Origin: Shewanella fidelis ATCC BAA-318
GTDB lineage: Bacteria; Pseudomonadota; Gammaproteobacteria; Enterobacterales; Shewanellaceae
DNA: 64,000 nt
Direction of reading: 5' to 3'
Assembly (NCBI RefSeq): GCF_000518605.1
Contig: NZ_JADX01000011.1
Span: 186,001 to 250,000, forward strand
Part shown: in pieces, positions 18,146-28,058 of the stretch
Layout of the letters: each line of letters begins with the position of its first letter
Position numbering within the stretch: the first letter of the stretch is position 1
Program-made: the position numbers and the translations under genes
The notes under the pieces: model-generated
Seen by the model: only the letters and a program-made list of their open reading frames with translations
Told to the model about the DNA's origin: nothing
The model's database searches: none

Positions 18146-20662
18146 ATGAAAATATCCAGCCTTTCTTTAGCTGTAGTGTTATCAATGACATGTGTTTATT
18201 CAGCAATAGCTGAAGTTGATGAGAGCCAGCAAAGTTTGCAACAGATCTTAGCTGATAAGTCTGAGTCCAAAGGCTTTTTTGACTTCTATCAAGATAGAAA
18301 AACAGGTGAGACATTTATGCTAGTTAAAGAGTCTCAATTGAATAAGCCTATTTTGTATACGGCTCATACCATTGATGGTTTAGCTGATATTTGGCAATTT
18401 AGAGGTCTTAAGCGAGATGAAAAGTTACTTGAATTTAGACGCTATTTCGATCGTATCGACATCATAGCTAAATCTTCCCGATTTGTGTTTGATGAAAGTA
18501 GTCCATTACGGCGCTCTAGCGAGGCTAATCTTAGTGAGCCAGTGATTGCGAGTTTGAAAATTCAAAGCGAGCAAAGTGGCAAGTTATTGGTCAATGCTGA
18601 TGATTTGTTTTTAAGTGAGTCGTTACATCGAGTATCACCGTGGCCTATTGCCGATGCTCAAGAAAATACAAAGCAGTTTAAGCTTGGGCAATTAGATATT
18701 ACAAAATCCCGTATCGTTAATAATCGTGGTTACGATAACAATATTGATGTGACTGTTGAGTATGCCTTTAATAATGATAACCCTTGGGGGGTAGGCTCAA
18801 AAGCTCTGACAGATCCTCGAGTTGCTTCGATAACAATACAACATTCATTTTTTGAGCTGCCAAATACTGATTTTGAACCACGCCTTGATGATGCTCGAGT
18901 GGGATATTTTCAACATCAATTCGACAATAAAACTTCGGCTGATTGGGCGCCCTATGAGGATGTAATTGTACGTTGGGATCTACAGAAAAAAGATCCATCA
19001 GCGACGCTATCTGAACCGGTAGTGCCTATAACGTGGTGGATTGAGAATACGACTCCCCATGAGTGGCGCGATACGATTAAACACGGAGTATTAACTTGGA
19101 ATAAAGCGTTTGAAAAAATCGGTTTTAAAAATGCTATTCAAGTGAGGGTCCAGCCTGATGATGCAAATTGGGATGCAGGAGATATTAATTACAATGTATT
19201 ACGCTGGGTGTCATCTCCTGAACCATTAAGCAACGGTTATGGTGATGCTGTATCAAATCCTTTTACTGGCGAAATATTAGGAGCTGATCTGATTTTAGAA
19301 TATCGATTTATGCGAAACACGTGGGCGCAGCAGCAAATGTATAGTCAAGGAGGGGCTAACAGCCTACAAGATGATGCAAATGATTTAAGCGCACAGCAGT
19401 CTAATCTTAACTGTAGTTTGGGACATCAATTACAGCTTGGACAGCTATTAGCCCAGTCTATTGCGTTAGAAGATATGACCCAAGAGGCAGTGCTGGAACA
19501 AGGATTGCAAATGCTGGTTATGCATGAAATCGGGCATACATTGGGCTTAAGTCATAACATGAAAGCATCAAGCCTATGGGATGAACGGGAAGTGCATAAT
19601 AAATCAATTACTCAAGGTGTACTTACGGGCTCAATCATGGAATATGCGCCGATCAACTTAGCTCCTATTGGCGTTGAACAGGGAGATTATTTTCAGACGG
19701 AACTTGGCCCTTATGATTTCTGGGCAATTGAATATGGCTATTCAGTAGGATTGAAAGATAAATCTGCAGAAAGAAAGCGACTAGATAAAATACTGAGTCG
19801 ATCCGGAGACAAGGGATTAGCATTTGCCAATGATGCTGATGATATGAGGCGTTCAGGAACGCATATTGATCCAATGAGTATGACTGGAGATATGACTTCT
19901 AACCCGGTTGCCTATGCAGTGGAGCGAATGGCATTGATTAATCATAACCTAGGAGAGCTCAAGAAAACTGCATTAGTCAAAGGTGAGTCCCATCAACAGC
20001 TATTAACTTCAGTTAATGCCCTTTACGGTGACTATAAAAAGCAGGCTGTGATTATCTCACGCCAAATCGGCGGGGTGAATGTGGAACGTAGTTTTGTTGG
20101 CGATAATACTCGTGCACCTTATACACCTGTCACAGTTGAAAAACAGCAACAAGCAATGAATGCACTTGCTAAGTATGTGTTCTCTGAGCAGGCTCTTATG
20201 TCTATAGAGCCACTTTATGGTTATATGCAGCATCAACGTCGAGGCTGGGATAGCAGCGGAATAAATGAAGACCCAAAAGCGCATCAAATGGTGCTAAATA
20301 TGCAATCGTCAGTATTGAATCATTTACTTCATAAGAATGTATTACAACGTATCTCAGATACCGAGTTATATGGCAATAAATATGACCTTAATACTTATTT
20401 GAGCGAGCTGACTTCTACTATTTTCGTCGATTCACAAGCGCTTAAGTCAACGAGCCAAAATCTGCAGATTGAGTATGTGAACAGATTAATAAATATTGCA
20501 GGTATAGGGCTTGAGTCGGCGTACTCGCATATTCATAAGTCTGCTGCTTTATATCAACTTCAAGCTATTGTTGAACGCAGTACACCTTGGGAAGCGAATG
20601 AGCAGACGAAAGCGCATAAAGCTTATGTGGATCTTTTGATTGAGAAGGCGCTGCAAGCCTAG
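18146..20662 (+). CDS. Zinc-dependent metalloprotease (metzincin, DUF5117 type)
   Basis: An 838-residue exported protein with a cleavable signal peptide (residues 1 to about 22). The active site is HEIGHTLGLSH at residues 460-470, the HExxHxxGxxH zinc signature of metzincins; a later SIMEYAP may supply the Met-turn methionine. The upstream half resembles DUF5117 proteins (FMLVKESQLNKPILYTAH, WWIENTTPHEWRD). It would cut proteins or peptides in the periplasm or outside the cell. A Fur-box match directly before the gene suggests an iron-starvation role. It is monocistronic with a terminator downstream. Substrate unknown. Confidence 0.85.
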   Translation: MKISSLSLAVVLSMTCVYSAIAEVDESQQSLQQILADKSESKGFFDFYQDRKTGETFMLVKESQLNKPILYTAHTIDGLADIWQFRGLKRDEKLLEFRRYFDRIDIIAKSSRFVFDESSPLRRSSEANLSEPVIASLKIQSEQSGKLLVNADDLFLSESLHRVSPWPIADAQENTKQFKLGQLDITKSRIVNNRGYDNNIDVTVEYAFNNDNPWGVGSKALTDPRVASITIQHSFFELPNTDFEPRLDDARVGYFQHQFDNKTSADWAPYEDVIVRWDLQKKDPSATLSEPVVPITWWIENTTPHEWRDTIKHGVLTWNKAFEKIGFKNAIQVRVQPDDANWDAGDINYNVLRWVSSPEPLSNGYGDAVSNPFTGEILGADLILEYRFMRNTWAQQQMYSQGGANSLQDDANDLSAQQSNLNCSLGHQLQLGQLLAQSIALEDMTQEAVLEQGLQMLVMHEIGHTLGLSHNMKASSLWDEREVHNKSITQGVLTGSIMEYAPINLAPIGVEQGDYFQTELGPYDFWAIEYGYSVGLKDKSAERKRLDKILSRSGDKGLAFANDADDMRRSGTHIDPMSMTGDMTSNPVAYAVERMALINHNLGELKKTALVKGESHQQLLTSVNALYGDYKKQAVIISRQIGGVNVERSFVGDNTRAPYTPVTVEKQQQAMNALAKYVFSEQALMSIEPLYGYMQHQRRGWDSSGINEDPKAHQMVLNMQSSVLNHLLHKNVLQRISDTELYGNKYDLNTYLSELTSTIFVDSQALKSTSQNLQIEYVNRLINIAGIGLESAYSHIHKSAALYQLQAIVERSTPWEANEQTKAHKAYVDLLIEKALQA

Positions 20663-20678
20663 CTTGCGTAAGTAATTA

Positions 20679-20714
20679 AAAAGCCTGGCTTTTTAGCTAG
20701 GCTTTGTGGTTTTT
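20679..20714. terminator. Bidirectional terminator between metalloprotease gene and mgtE
   Basis: AAGCCTGGCT (20681-20690) pairs with AGCTAGGCTT (20695-20704), with one G-U pair. The minus strand continues into TTTTTAATT and the plus strand into a T-rich tail, so it can serve both convergent genes. Confidence 0.75.
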
Positions 20715-20734
20715 ATGCTCGGAAAATACAACTG

Positions 20735-22153
20735 TTAGTATAAATACAAAATTGAGGCTAGGCCCAAGAAGCAGAAGAAGCCGACAACATCAGTAACAGT
20801 GGTAAGAATGACTGAGCCTGATAGCGCTGCGTCTTGATTCATTTTTTGTAAAATCATCGGCACCATCACCCCGGCTATTGCCGCAACAGCCATATTAATC
20901 AAAATAGCTGCGCCGATAACTGTGCCGATAATCGGATCGCTAAACCACCATCCAGCAATCAAACCAATTACGATAGCCCACAGCACGCCATTTAATATAC
21001 CTATGCCTAGCTCGTTTTTAAGTAAGGATATTACGTTACCCGATGAGATCTGTCCCATGGCCATACCGCGGATCATCAAGGTTAATGACTGACTACCGGC
21101 AATGCCACCCATTGAGGCAACGATTGGCATTAATACCGCCAGTGCGACCACCTTTTCTAGTACGTTTTCAAACAAACCTATGGTTGCAGAGGCTAAAAAG
21201 GCTGTCAGTAAGTTAATCCCTAGCCATACTGCGCGGCGACGAGCACCTACGGTAATAGGTGCGAACAAATCGTCGTCCTCGTCCATACCTGCAGTTGCCA
21301 TTAATTGTGACTCGTAGTGTTCCCGTACCAAGGCTGTGGCAGTACGTAGGGTCATACGGCCAATCATAATGCCGTTAGCATCGACAACAGCAATTTCTAA
21401 TTCATTACTGTGTTCAATCGCCTCTGCGGCTTCGATTAGGCTTGCATCGGCTAAAATTGAACGACTGTCTTCCCATAGCAAACTTTCTAAGGTGCTTTCT
21501 GGTGCGGCACGAAACACATCGTGGCGACGCACGCTGCCTATGTACTTGTCGTCATCATCAAGTAAAAACACATGATCATTACAGTCGAGCTTGATTCGAC
21601 GGAAGAAACGTTGGGCTTGCGATACGCTAGAGTTTAGATTCAGTGCTAAAAATTGATGCTCGGCATAACGGCCAATCTCATTTTCAGAGTATTGATCGTA
21701 ACGATCATAGTGCTGACGTTGACGTTCACCCATTTGTGACAGCGCACGATCTGTCATCGCTTCAGGTAAAGTGTCACTCCACTCAATTAAGTCTTCTGGC
21801 GAAATTTGCGAGAATAGTTGATCAAGTTCCGCTTCCGGCATCTCGTTTAGAATGCCGTTACGCGGGTCGGCGCGCATTAAATCTAGTACCGCAATTCGCT
21901 CATCGATATCAACTTGCGACCAGCGTTCGTAACGCTCGTCTAATGGTAAAGATTCAAGTAATAGCGCGACGGTGCCAGGCTCTGCTTCTTCGAGCATCTC
22001 GTCGAATAGTTCAGCCTGTTCCTCACCCTCAGCATTTGTCAACTGCTCAACCGATTGGCTCACTTCGACCATGGCTAACTCAGGCGCTTCATATTCTGAA
22101 TCGCTTAGATGTTGGCTGTTATCGATAGGGAGTTCATCTTTTGGCAATGACAT
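20735..22153 (-). CDS. mgtE: Magnesium transporter MgtE
   Basis: A 472-residue MgtE-type Mg2+ channel. An acidic N-terminal domain (about 1-130) is followed by two CBS domains (about 140-270) that sense cytoplasmic Mg2+, and by five membrane helices from about 300. The channel motifs MPIVASMGGIAGSQSLTLMIRG and GSVILTTVTDVVGFF are present. It is convergent with the metalloprotease gene. Length and domain order are family-normal. Confidence 0.93.
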   Translation of the reverse strand: MSLPKDELPIDNSQHLSDSEYEAPELAMVEVSQSVEQLTNAEGEEQAELFDEMLEEAEPGTVALLLESLPLDERYERWSQVDIDERIAVLDLMRADPRNGILNEMPEAELDQLFSQISPEDLIEWSDTLPEAMTDRALSQMGERQRQHYDRYDQYSENEIGRYAEHQFLALNLNSSVSQAQRFFRRIKLDCNDHVFLLDDDDKYIGSVRRHDVFRAAPESTLESLLWEDSRSILADASLIEAAEAIEHSNELEIAVVDANGIMIGRMTLRTATALVREHYESQLMATAGMDEDDDLFAPITVGARRRAVWLGINLLTAFLASATIGLFENVLEKVVALAVLMPIVASMGGIAGSQSLTLMIRGMAMGQISSGNVISLLKNELGIGILNGVLWAIVIGLIAGWWFSDPIIGTVIGAAILINMAVAAIAGVMVPMILQKMNQDAALSGSVILTTVTDVVGFFCFLGLASILYLY

Positions 22154-22342
22154 GATTATCCGACCTTAAACTGAGACTTAAAAAGTGCGCAACTATATTG
22201 ATTAAATCGTTAACTCGCAATGGGTTTTGTTGAGTTAACGATAAAGTTTAGCTAATGCCAATAATAGCATTTTGTGCACTTACTATGGTAGGCAGTATGT
22301 GAGCTGAGTCGGTGAGAGTCAGTGAGGTGGATGTGGAGTGAG

Positions 22343-22386
22343 AAACAAACAGGAAGTTAAGCTGTTGCAGTTAACTTCCTGTTTCA
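22343..22386 (-). terminator. Terminator after dsbI
   Basis: A perfect 14-bp stem (22347-22360 with 22371-22384, AAACAGGAAGTTAA and its complement) has a 10-nt loop. It lies 25 bp past the dsbI stop, and on the minus strand is followed by a TTTGTTT-type tail. Confidence 0.75.
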
Positions 22387-22408
22387 ATATCGACTTAGTA
22401 AACAGTCA

Positions 22409-23017
22409 TTACTTTTTGATTAATGAACGTACCCAGCCAAAAGTGAGTGGTGCTAAGCAGACCATGAATACGGTGTAAGCGATCATGCAGTAGTGTGCCA
22501 TATTCATACCTAGCAGCGTCCAGTCGTCTTCACCACAACCACCTGTTGGAGCAAATTCAAAAGGTAGCCATTCATCAAGTGGTAAATTTAGCGGGAAACG
22601 TGGGTCTGTTGAGCAAGCTGAGCCAGCTGCGTCACCAGCTGCAGCAAAGAAGTCCATTGTTTCATCTACAACCATGTGTGCCGCATCGTGGATTTTCATT
22701 AATTCATATGACCACATCCAACCTTGGATTATTGCGTACCATGCCAATAAGATGCCTAAGAACTTAAGTATGTTATTTTTGGGATCGATTAAGATAATTA
22801 AACCCGCAATAACGATACAGCATTGGCTGAATCGAATGTAGACACAAAGCTCACAAGGATCCATTGCCAGAAATAGTTGGAAGTAGAGAATTGCCGATAA
22901 AATAAGGAATGCAGCAGCTCCCACCATAACGACCCAAATCGGTCGTTGATTCTGCATGGTCATCAAGTTGTCAGCGGGAGCGGCTTTAAACTGACTCCAA
23001 TAGTTTTTAATTGACAT
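22409..23017 (-). CDS. dsbI: DsbB-like disulfide oxidoreductase DsbI
   Basis: A 202-residue inner-membrane DsbB/DsbI homologue that would reoxidise its thioredoxin-like partner and pass electrons to quinone. Four membrane segments are visible. The first cysteine pair is CELC (C55, C58) and the periplasmic loop holds a second pair (C135, C161). It follows dsbL by 9 bp. The assT-dsbL-dsbI association is established in uropathogenic E. coli, where DsbL/DsbI serve AssT; here the pair is divergent from assT. Confidence 0.88.
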   Translation of the reverse strand: MSIKNYWSQFKAAPADNLMTMQNQRPIWVVMVGAAAFLILSAILYFQLFLAMDPCELCVYIRFSQCCIVIAGLIILIDPKNNILKFLGILLAWYAIIQGWMWSYELMKIHDAAHMVVDETMDFFAAAGDAAGSACSTDPRFPLNLPLDEWLPFEFAPTGGCGEDDWTLLGMNMAHYCMIAYTVFMVCLAPLTFGWVRSLIKK

Positions 23018-23026
23018 AATTATCCC

Positions 23027-23638
23027 TTACTTAGCTGATAATTCAGCAATCAGTTCTTTAAGCATATCCATAGAGCGGATTGACTTAGTGTTGATTAGGT
23101 ATTTACCGTTAACAGTAATAGCTGGAACACCTTGAATTTTTGCAATTTCAACACCCTGATCCCACTTGGTCATAAGCTGTTTTACTTTTGGATCTTGAGC
23201 ATATTTGTCAAATTCAGCACGGCTCATGCCTAAGGTGTCTAACGTGAAGGCGATAGTCGAATCAGCGTCTTTAAACTTTACTTTTTTAACATGGTACTGG
23301 TCGTAGTATTTGTCTTTTAATTGCTTAAAAACTTTGTCGCCTTTGATTTCTTTGGCGATAGCTAATGCTGTTGATTTTTCAACACCAAACGGTGGTTTGC
23401 TGGTGATGTGGTATTGGTCTATCGAACTACCGGCAGGTAATAGTTTTTCGTTTGGGATCCCCGCTTTTTCATACTTGTAGCAGAATGGGCAGTTGATCGA
23501 GTAGATCTTTACCACTTGGTTTGGCGCGTTAAATTGTGCAGCTTCTGGTAATACTTGATATTCCACTCCTTCTGTAGCGGCATTTGCACCAAAAGATAGA
23601 AATAAACTAGCAGCGATAGCAATAAGTGACTTCTTCAT
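23027..23638 (-). CDS. dsbL: DsbA-like thiol:disulfide oxidase DsbL
   Basis: A 203-residue periplasmic protein with a signal peptide ending near ANA (residue 20). The active site is CPFC (C50, C53), the variant seen in DsbL rather than the CPHC of DsbA, and the cis-proline loop reads GVPA. It should oxidise the single disulfide of AssT, encoded divergently at 24097. The first gene of a dsbL-dsbI operon. Confidence 0.9.
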   Translation of the reverse strand: MKKSLIAIAASLFLSFGANAATEGVEYQVLPEAAQFNAPNQVVKIYSINCPFCYKYEKAGIPNEKLLPAGSSIDQYHITSKPPFGVEKSTALAIAKEIKGDKVFKQLKDKYYDQYHVKKVKFKDADSTIAFTLDTLGMSRAEFDKYAQDPKVKQLMTKWDQGVEIAKIQGVPAITVNGKYLINTKSIRSMDMLKELIAELSAK

Positions 23639-24096
23639 GATAACTCCAAAATATAAGTATTTTTAAATGATGACTAAATAATTTATTTGTAATTGATTTA
23701 TGCCAATGGGTGTTTTGTTTTGATGGCGCATTCTATTTATAAAAATCAAAATGAAGTCGTGATCATTGTCTCACTTTATTTTTAGGCGTTGATTATGGTT
23801 TTGATACTTTTAAGTTGGTTGTGTTTATTCTGTCGATTTTAAATATTCAGATTGGTGTTATTTAAAATATCTAAATCATGCTTTTTAATTTGTTGTGTGT
23901 GTTTTAATAATCAAATATCTGATTTTTACTTTTTGCAAAAAGGTTTGTTTTTCATGTTTTAGTTTGCGTTGTTTTAATTGAATAGTTATTTGAAATAAAT
24001 AGTGTGATTTTATTCTCAATTAAATTGGTTTTGGTTGTTTATTGTTTTTTCGTTCCCGTTAATTAATTTAATAAATAAAATATATTTGGAGATGCG
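23639..24096. other. Divergent promoter region dsbL/assT
   Basis: About 460 bp, very AT-rich, with no gene. It must contain the promoters of dsbL-dsbI and assT. I see no clear CRP, FNR or Fur site. AT runs could reflect a nucleoid-protein-bound control region. AGGAG-like GGAG lies before assT. Confidence 0.5.
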
Positions 24097-25887
24097 ATGA
24101 AACGTCATATTTTAGCTGCTGCAGTAATGGCTGCGTTATTTCAATCAACAGTTGCGTTTGACTCACAAGCTGCAGGCTTTAAACCGGCTCCAGCGGCTGG
24201 TCAATTAGGGGCTGTTCTAGTTAACCCATATGGTAATTCACCATTAACAGCAGTATTGGATTTAGGCAGTAAACGTCCAACAGATGTGACGGTTACAGTA
24301 CATGGTAAGGGAAAAAAGGGCATCGATATTAGTTACCCTGTTGGCCAGCAAACAGTAAATACCCATGATGGTATTCCTTTATTTGGTTTATATGCTGACT
24401 ATAACAACGAAGTGACGGTTAAATATAAATTAGACGGCAAAAATATTAAAGAAGACTATAAGGTTTTAACTGGCCCGATAACCAACGAATATATGGATAA
24501 CCGTAACGTTACCGTTATGCAAGAGGTACAAGTTAAAAAGGTCGCCAAAGGTTTTGAAAACCGCCTTTATTTAGTTAATAGCCATACTTATAACCAGCAA
24601 GGTTCAGATTTACATTGGTCTGGGCAAAAGGGTAAAGATGCAGGTATTTTTGAGTCAACGCCTGCTATGGGGTCAATTACTTTTGACAACGCGCCTATGA
24701 CTTACGTTGTAGATACTAATGGTGATATCCGTTGGTGGTTAGATCAAGACGCGGTCTATGATGGCGTGGGTATTGATGCTAACAAGCGCGGCTATTTAAT
24801 GGGCCTACATGATAATGGCGAAGGACGGATCACTTTCGTTCAAGGTCAACAGTACGGTACGTTTGATTTATTAGGCAACTTTGAGCAGCGCCGTTTACCA
24901 CGTGGCTATATTGATGCGTCACATGAGCACAATATTATGCCTAATGGTCACTCCTTAGTTCGTGCCGCTAAGGCCAACTATAAAAACCCTCAAGGTGATA
25001 TCGTACATACAGTGCGTGACCACATTCTACAGATTGACCAGCAAGGTAACTTGGTTGATGTATGGAATCTTAACGAAATTCTAGATCCATATCGTGATGC
25101 ATTACTAGAAGCCCTAGACATGGGCGCAGTATGTTTGAACGTCGATATTGACCAGATGGGACAAACTGCTGAAATGGAAATTAACGCACCTTATGGCGAC
25201 ATTCCAGGTATTGCAGCGGGTCGAAACTGGGCGCATATCAACTCGATCGAATATGATCCAAAAGATGATTCTATTATTCTGTCGCTACGTCATCAGGGTG
25301 TAGTTAAGGTTACTCGAGATAAAGAAGTTAAATGGATCCTTGCACCATCTGAAGGTTGGAATGAACAATTAGCTAAGAAGTTATTAAAGCCAGTAGATAA
25401 AAATGGTAAGGCAATTAAGTGTACAGAAAAAGGCGTCTGTGAAGGTGATTTTGATTTCACTTACACCCAACATACTGCATGGCTAAACAACACTACTGGT
25501 AACTTAACTGTTTTAGATAATGGTGACGGACGTGGCCATGAGCAGCCAGCGTTACCATCAATGAAATACAGTCGCTTTGTAGAGTATAAGATCGACGATA
25601 AAAATATGACGGTGCAGCAGACATGGGAATACGGTAAAGACCGTGGCTATGACTGGTATAGCCCAATTACTTCAAACGTAGAGTACATGGAAGATAAAAA
25701 TACTATGTTTGGTTTTGGTGGCTCTGTGCACCTATACACGCCAGGTGAGCGCACGATTGGTCGAATCAATGAAATTGGTTACGACGATAAAAAAGTGAAG
25801 GTTGAGATTGACGTTCTGTCAGATAAACCAAACTCACCACATTACCGCGCAATTATTGTTAACCCAACTAGCCAGTTTGGTCAGTAA
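24097..25887 (+). CDS. assT: Arylsulfate sulfotransferase AssT
   Basis: A 596-residue periplasmic AssT that moves sulfate groups between phenolic compounds without PAPS. The signal peptide ends near AAG (about residue 26). The catalytic histidine is probably H459 in TQHTAWLNN, and the cysteine pair C442/C448 in CTEKGVC lies 11 residues before it, matching the essential disulfide of the uropathogenic E. coli enzyme. Further conserved active-site segments are DASHEHNIMPNG, NWAHINS and LSLRHQG. Adjacent dsbL/dsbI support the call. Physiological donor and acceptor are unknown. Confidence 0.93.
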   Translation: MKRHILAAAVMAALFQSTVAFDSQAAGFKPAPAAGQLGAVLVNPYGNSPLTAVLDLGSKRPTDVTVTVHGKGKKGIDISYPVGQQTVNTHDGIPLFGLYADYNNEVTVKYKLDGKNIKEDYKVLTGPITNEYMDNRNVTVMQEVQVKKVAKGFENRLYLVNSHTYNQQGSDLHWSGQKGKDAGIFESTPAMGSITFDNAPMTYVVDTNGDIRWWLDQDAVYDGVGIDANKRGYLMGLHDNGEGRITFVQGQQYGTFDLLGNFEQRRLPRGYIDASHEHNIMPNGHSLVRAAKANYKNPQGDIVHTVRDHILQIDQQGNLVDVWNLNEILDPYRDALLEALDMGAVCLNVDIDQMGQTAEMEINAPYGDIPGIAAGRNWAHINSIEYDPKDDSIILSLRHQGVVKVTRDKEVKWILAPSEGWNEQLAKKLLKPVDKNGKAIKCTEKGVCEGDFDFTYTQHTAWLNNTTGNLTVLDNGDGRGHEQPALPSMKYSRFVEYKIDDKNMTVQQTWEYGKDRGYDWYSPITSNVEYMEDKNTMFGFGGSVHLYTPGERTIGRINEIGYDDKKVKVEIDVLSDKPNSPHYRAIIVNPTSQFGQ

Positions 25888-25899
25888 TAGAAAACATTT

Positions 25900-25925
25900 C
25901 GGGCCCTTATGGGCCCGCTATTTTT
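25900..25925 (+). terminator. Hairpin between assT and the Tsx-like porin gene
   Basis: CGGGCCC (25900-25906) pairs with GGGCCCG (25911-25917) around a 4-nt loop and is followed by CTATTTTT. It lies 13 bp past assT and just before the ribosome-binding site of the next gene, so it may end the assT message or lower expression of the porin gene. Confidence 0.75.
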
Positions 25926-25937
25926 AGGGGAATAGCA

Positions 25938-26696
25938 ATGAAACTTTCAACAATTGCGGCGTTAGTGATGTTAGGTAGCGCTAGTATTGGCTCCGCCAAT
26001 GCAGAAGTACTTTTTCAGCAGAATAATATTATTGTTGGTTACGAGTACCTACTCGATGCCGAGGATAAGAATCCAAATTTATACGACCAAGCCCATTTAA
26101 TTTTGGGCCATACCACTATAGCTGATTGGGGCAGCATGACAGGATGGCTACGTTTTGAGAACCCACTGGATAGCGCCGAAAATCAGCAGGGAGTAGATGC
26201 CGGTGCAACGACAAAAGCTTGGTTAAAACTGGACTATAACCTTGGTGACTCTCCATTCAATATTTGGGGGCAATCATTTACTTGTGCCAATAAACCTTGG
26301 ATGGAACAAAACTTTTACTTAGGTGGTTCTTATGATGTCTCGCTTGGGAAGCTAAAAGGGACGATTGGGTTAGGCATGCAGTATGCATATGGCAGTTTTT
26401 CACCAACAGGTAAGTCCTTTAATGGCGCATCTGGTGGCGCGACAACGATTATGCTTGGCTATCCTTTGACTTCTGAATGGTTCGCCAAGGCCTATTATGA
26501 AGCGCAGTTTGATAGAAGCGATGAGCACCGTGAGGTATTTGGTTTTGATTCTTACGGCCATCAAGCAATTATTGGTATCGACTATCGTTTTAACTCTCAA
26601 TTCTTTGTCAGCACTTTATACAAACACCGTAAAAGTTGGGGTGGAGCATTAAACGGCGGTGGCGAATTGCTTTTTGAAGCGGGTTATAACTTTTAA
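25938..26696 (+). CDS. Tsx/OmpK-like outer membrane channel protein
   Basis: A 252-residue outer-membrane beta-barrel protein with a signal peptide ending near ANA (residue 22) and a C-terminal phenylalanine after alternating hydrophobic strands (LLFEAGYNF). Segments such as YEYLLDAEDKN, AWLKLDYNLG and LYKHRKSWGG resemble the nucleoside-specific Tsx/OmpK channel family. It directly follows assT, so passage of aryl sulfates or phenols is a reasonable guess. Confidence 0.7.
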   Translation: MKLSTIAALVMLGSASIGSANAEVLFQQNNIIVGYEYLLDAEDKNPNLYDQAHLILGHTTIADWGSMTGWLRFENPLDSAENQQGVDAGATTKAWLKLDYNLGDSPFNIWGQSFTCANKPWMEQNFYLGGSYDVSLGKLKGTIGLGMQYAYGSFSPTGKSFNGASGGATTIMLGYPLTSEWFAKAYYEAQFDRSDEHREVFGFDSYGHQAIIGIDYRFNSQFFVSTLYKHRKSWGGALNGGGELLFEAGYNF

Positions 26697-26702
26697 CATC
26701 AT

Positions 26703-26746
26703 GGGATATAGAAAACTAGGTTAGCTTCTTTCTATATCCCAGTTTT
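26703..26746 (+). terminator. Terminator after the Tsx-like gene
   Basis: A 12-bp perfect stem (GGGATATAGAAA, 26703-26714, with its complement 26729-26740) is followed by AGTTTT, seven bases after the stop codon. Confidence 0.75.
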
Positions 26747-26848
26747 CCAATATATGTGAACAACTTATGAGATAACGCAAGCCAAGGTTCTGCGCTTGTA
26801 TGCTAACGATTAATATTAATTGTCTTAATGTGTTCTCAAGGAAGTTAG

Positions 26849-27856
26849 ATGAATAGCAATGAAAGTGTAAAGGATCTTTCTATCGCTCACTTGCAATTAA
26901 TTGTAAGTCTAATTAAGCACGGTAACGCATGTGTTGCTTCTGATGAACTCGGTATGAGCCAGTCAACGATAAGTTACCACTTACGGCGGTTACGCAGCAT
27001 ATTTGCAGATGATATGTTTGTGCGTACTGGAAAGGGGTTAAAACCAACAGAGCGATGTTTACAAGTAGGGCACTTTGCTCGAGATCTTATCAATCGCGTA
27101 GAAGAAGAACTGATCCATGGTAATGATTTTGCCCCTTCTCAGATTGAGCGAGAGTTGTCATTAGTTGCTGATGATACAGCCTGTGGTTGGTTTGCTAAGT
27201 TATTTAATGATCTGCAAAAAACCTTACCTAAGGTGGCATTGTGTGCCAGACCTTGGTATTTAAATGCGATGAAAGATCTTGATAAAGGCGCAATTCACTT
27301 TGGTATTCATATTATGCCTAATGGTACCAAGGGGATATATGATGTCGAAGTTGCTCCTTGCCATAGATTATGTGTTGTTAGAGAAGGGCACCCATTATGT
27401 GCTCAGGGTAAGGTTACTTTAGAAGATCTCGCCATGTATCCGGTTATTTTGAATGATCTTGCTGGCTGGAATAACAATGGTAATTCACTTATTGAACGCG
27501 TGCTTAAACAGCATAACCTGCAACCGAATTTTGTCGGCAGAATGGGATATGTGAGTAGTATTTTTAGTGCATTACACAATAGTAATGCAATTACTTATAC
27601 TTCAGCTGTTTCTTTACCAAAAGACTTATCAGGGTTAACGCTTCTAAAAGGCCCTGCTGAAATCGATGAAATAGAGTGTAATTATCGTTTATATATTAGT
27701 AAGACACGTTATGGTTCTCAGGAGACTAATTACTTAATTGAGTTCATTTTCAAATCTTTTACTGAATATGTTAACTGTCAATATCAAAGAGATGATGTCG
27801 TTTCAATCATTGGTAATGTAGTCGCTGGTAATAAAGAGGTTGGTGATAATATATAA
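26849..27856 (+). CDS. LysR family transcriptional regulator next to assT
   Basis: A 335-residue LysR-type regulator. The helix-turn-helix lies at about residues 12-70 (LQLIVSLIKHGNACVASDELG, then SQSTISYHLRRLRSIF). The effector domain follows, and the last 40 residues form an unusual extension (VNCQYQRDDVV to the end). AAGGAAG precedes the ATG at good distance. Its position after assT and the porin suggests control of the sulfotransfer genes, though no binding site was identified. Confidence 0.85.
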   Translation: MNSNESVKDLSIAHLQLIVSLIKHGNACVASDELGMSQSTISYHLRRLRSIFADDMFVRTGKGLKPTERCLQVGHFARDLINRVEEELIHGNDFAPSQIERELSLVADDTACGWFAKLFNDLQKTLPKVALCARPWYLNAMKDLDKGAIHFGIHIMPNGTKGIYDVEVAPCHRLCVVREGHPLCAQGKVTLEDLAMYPVILNDLAGWNNNGNSLIERVLKQHNLQPNFVGRMGYVSSIFSALHNSNAITYTSAVSLPKDLSGLTLLKGPAEIDEIECNYRLYISKTRYGSQETNYLIEFIFKSFTEYVNCQYQRDDVVSIIGNVVAGNKEVGDNI

Positions 27857-28058
27857 ATATAACAAGTAGTCCTGCCTGATATTAATAATATAGTTAGATA
27901 GCCAAATAATAGATAATAAATAGCAATAGCATTCGTGCTGCTATTTATAAGTCATCGATACTATATCAACATATAACCTTGCTTTTTATCAGTGTTTGTT
28001 TGCTATAAATTCAACTAGGATGAGTTAAATGCTAGTTATAACTAAAGGAATTACGCTC

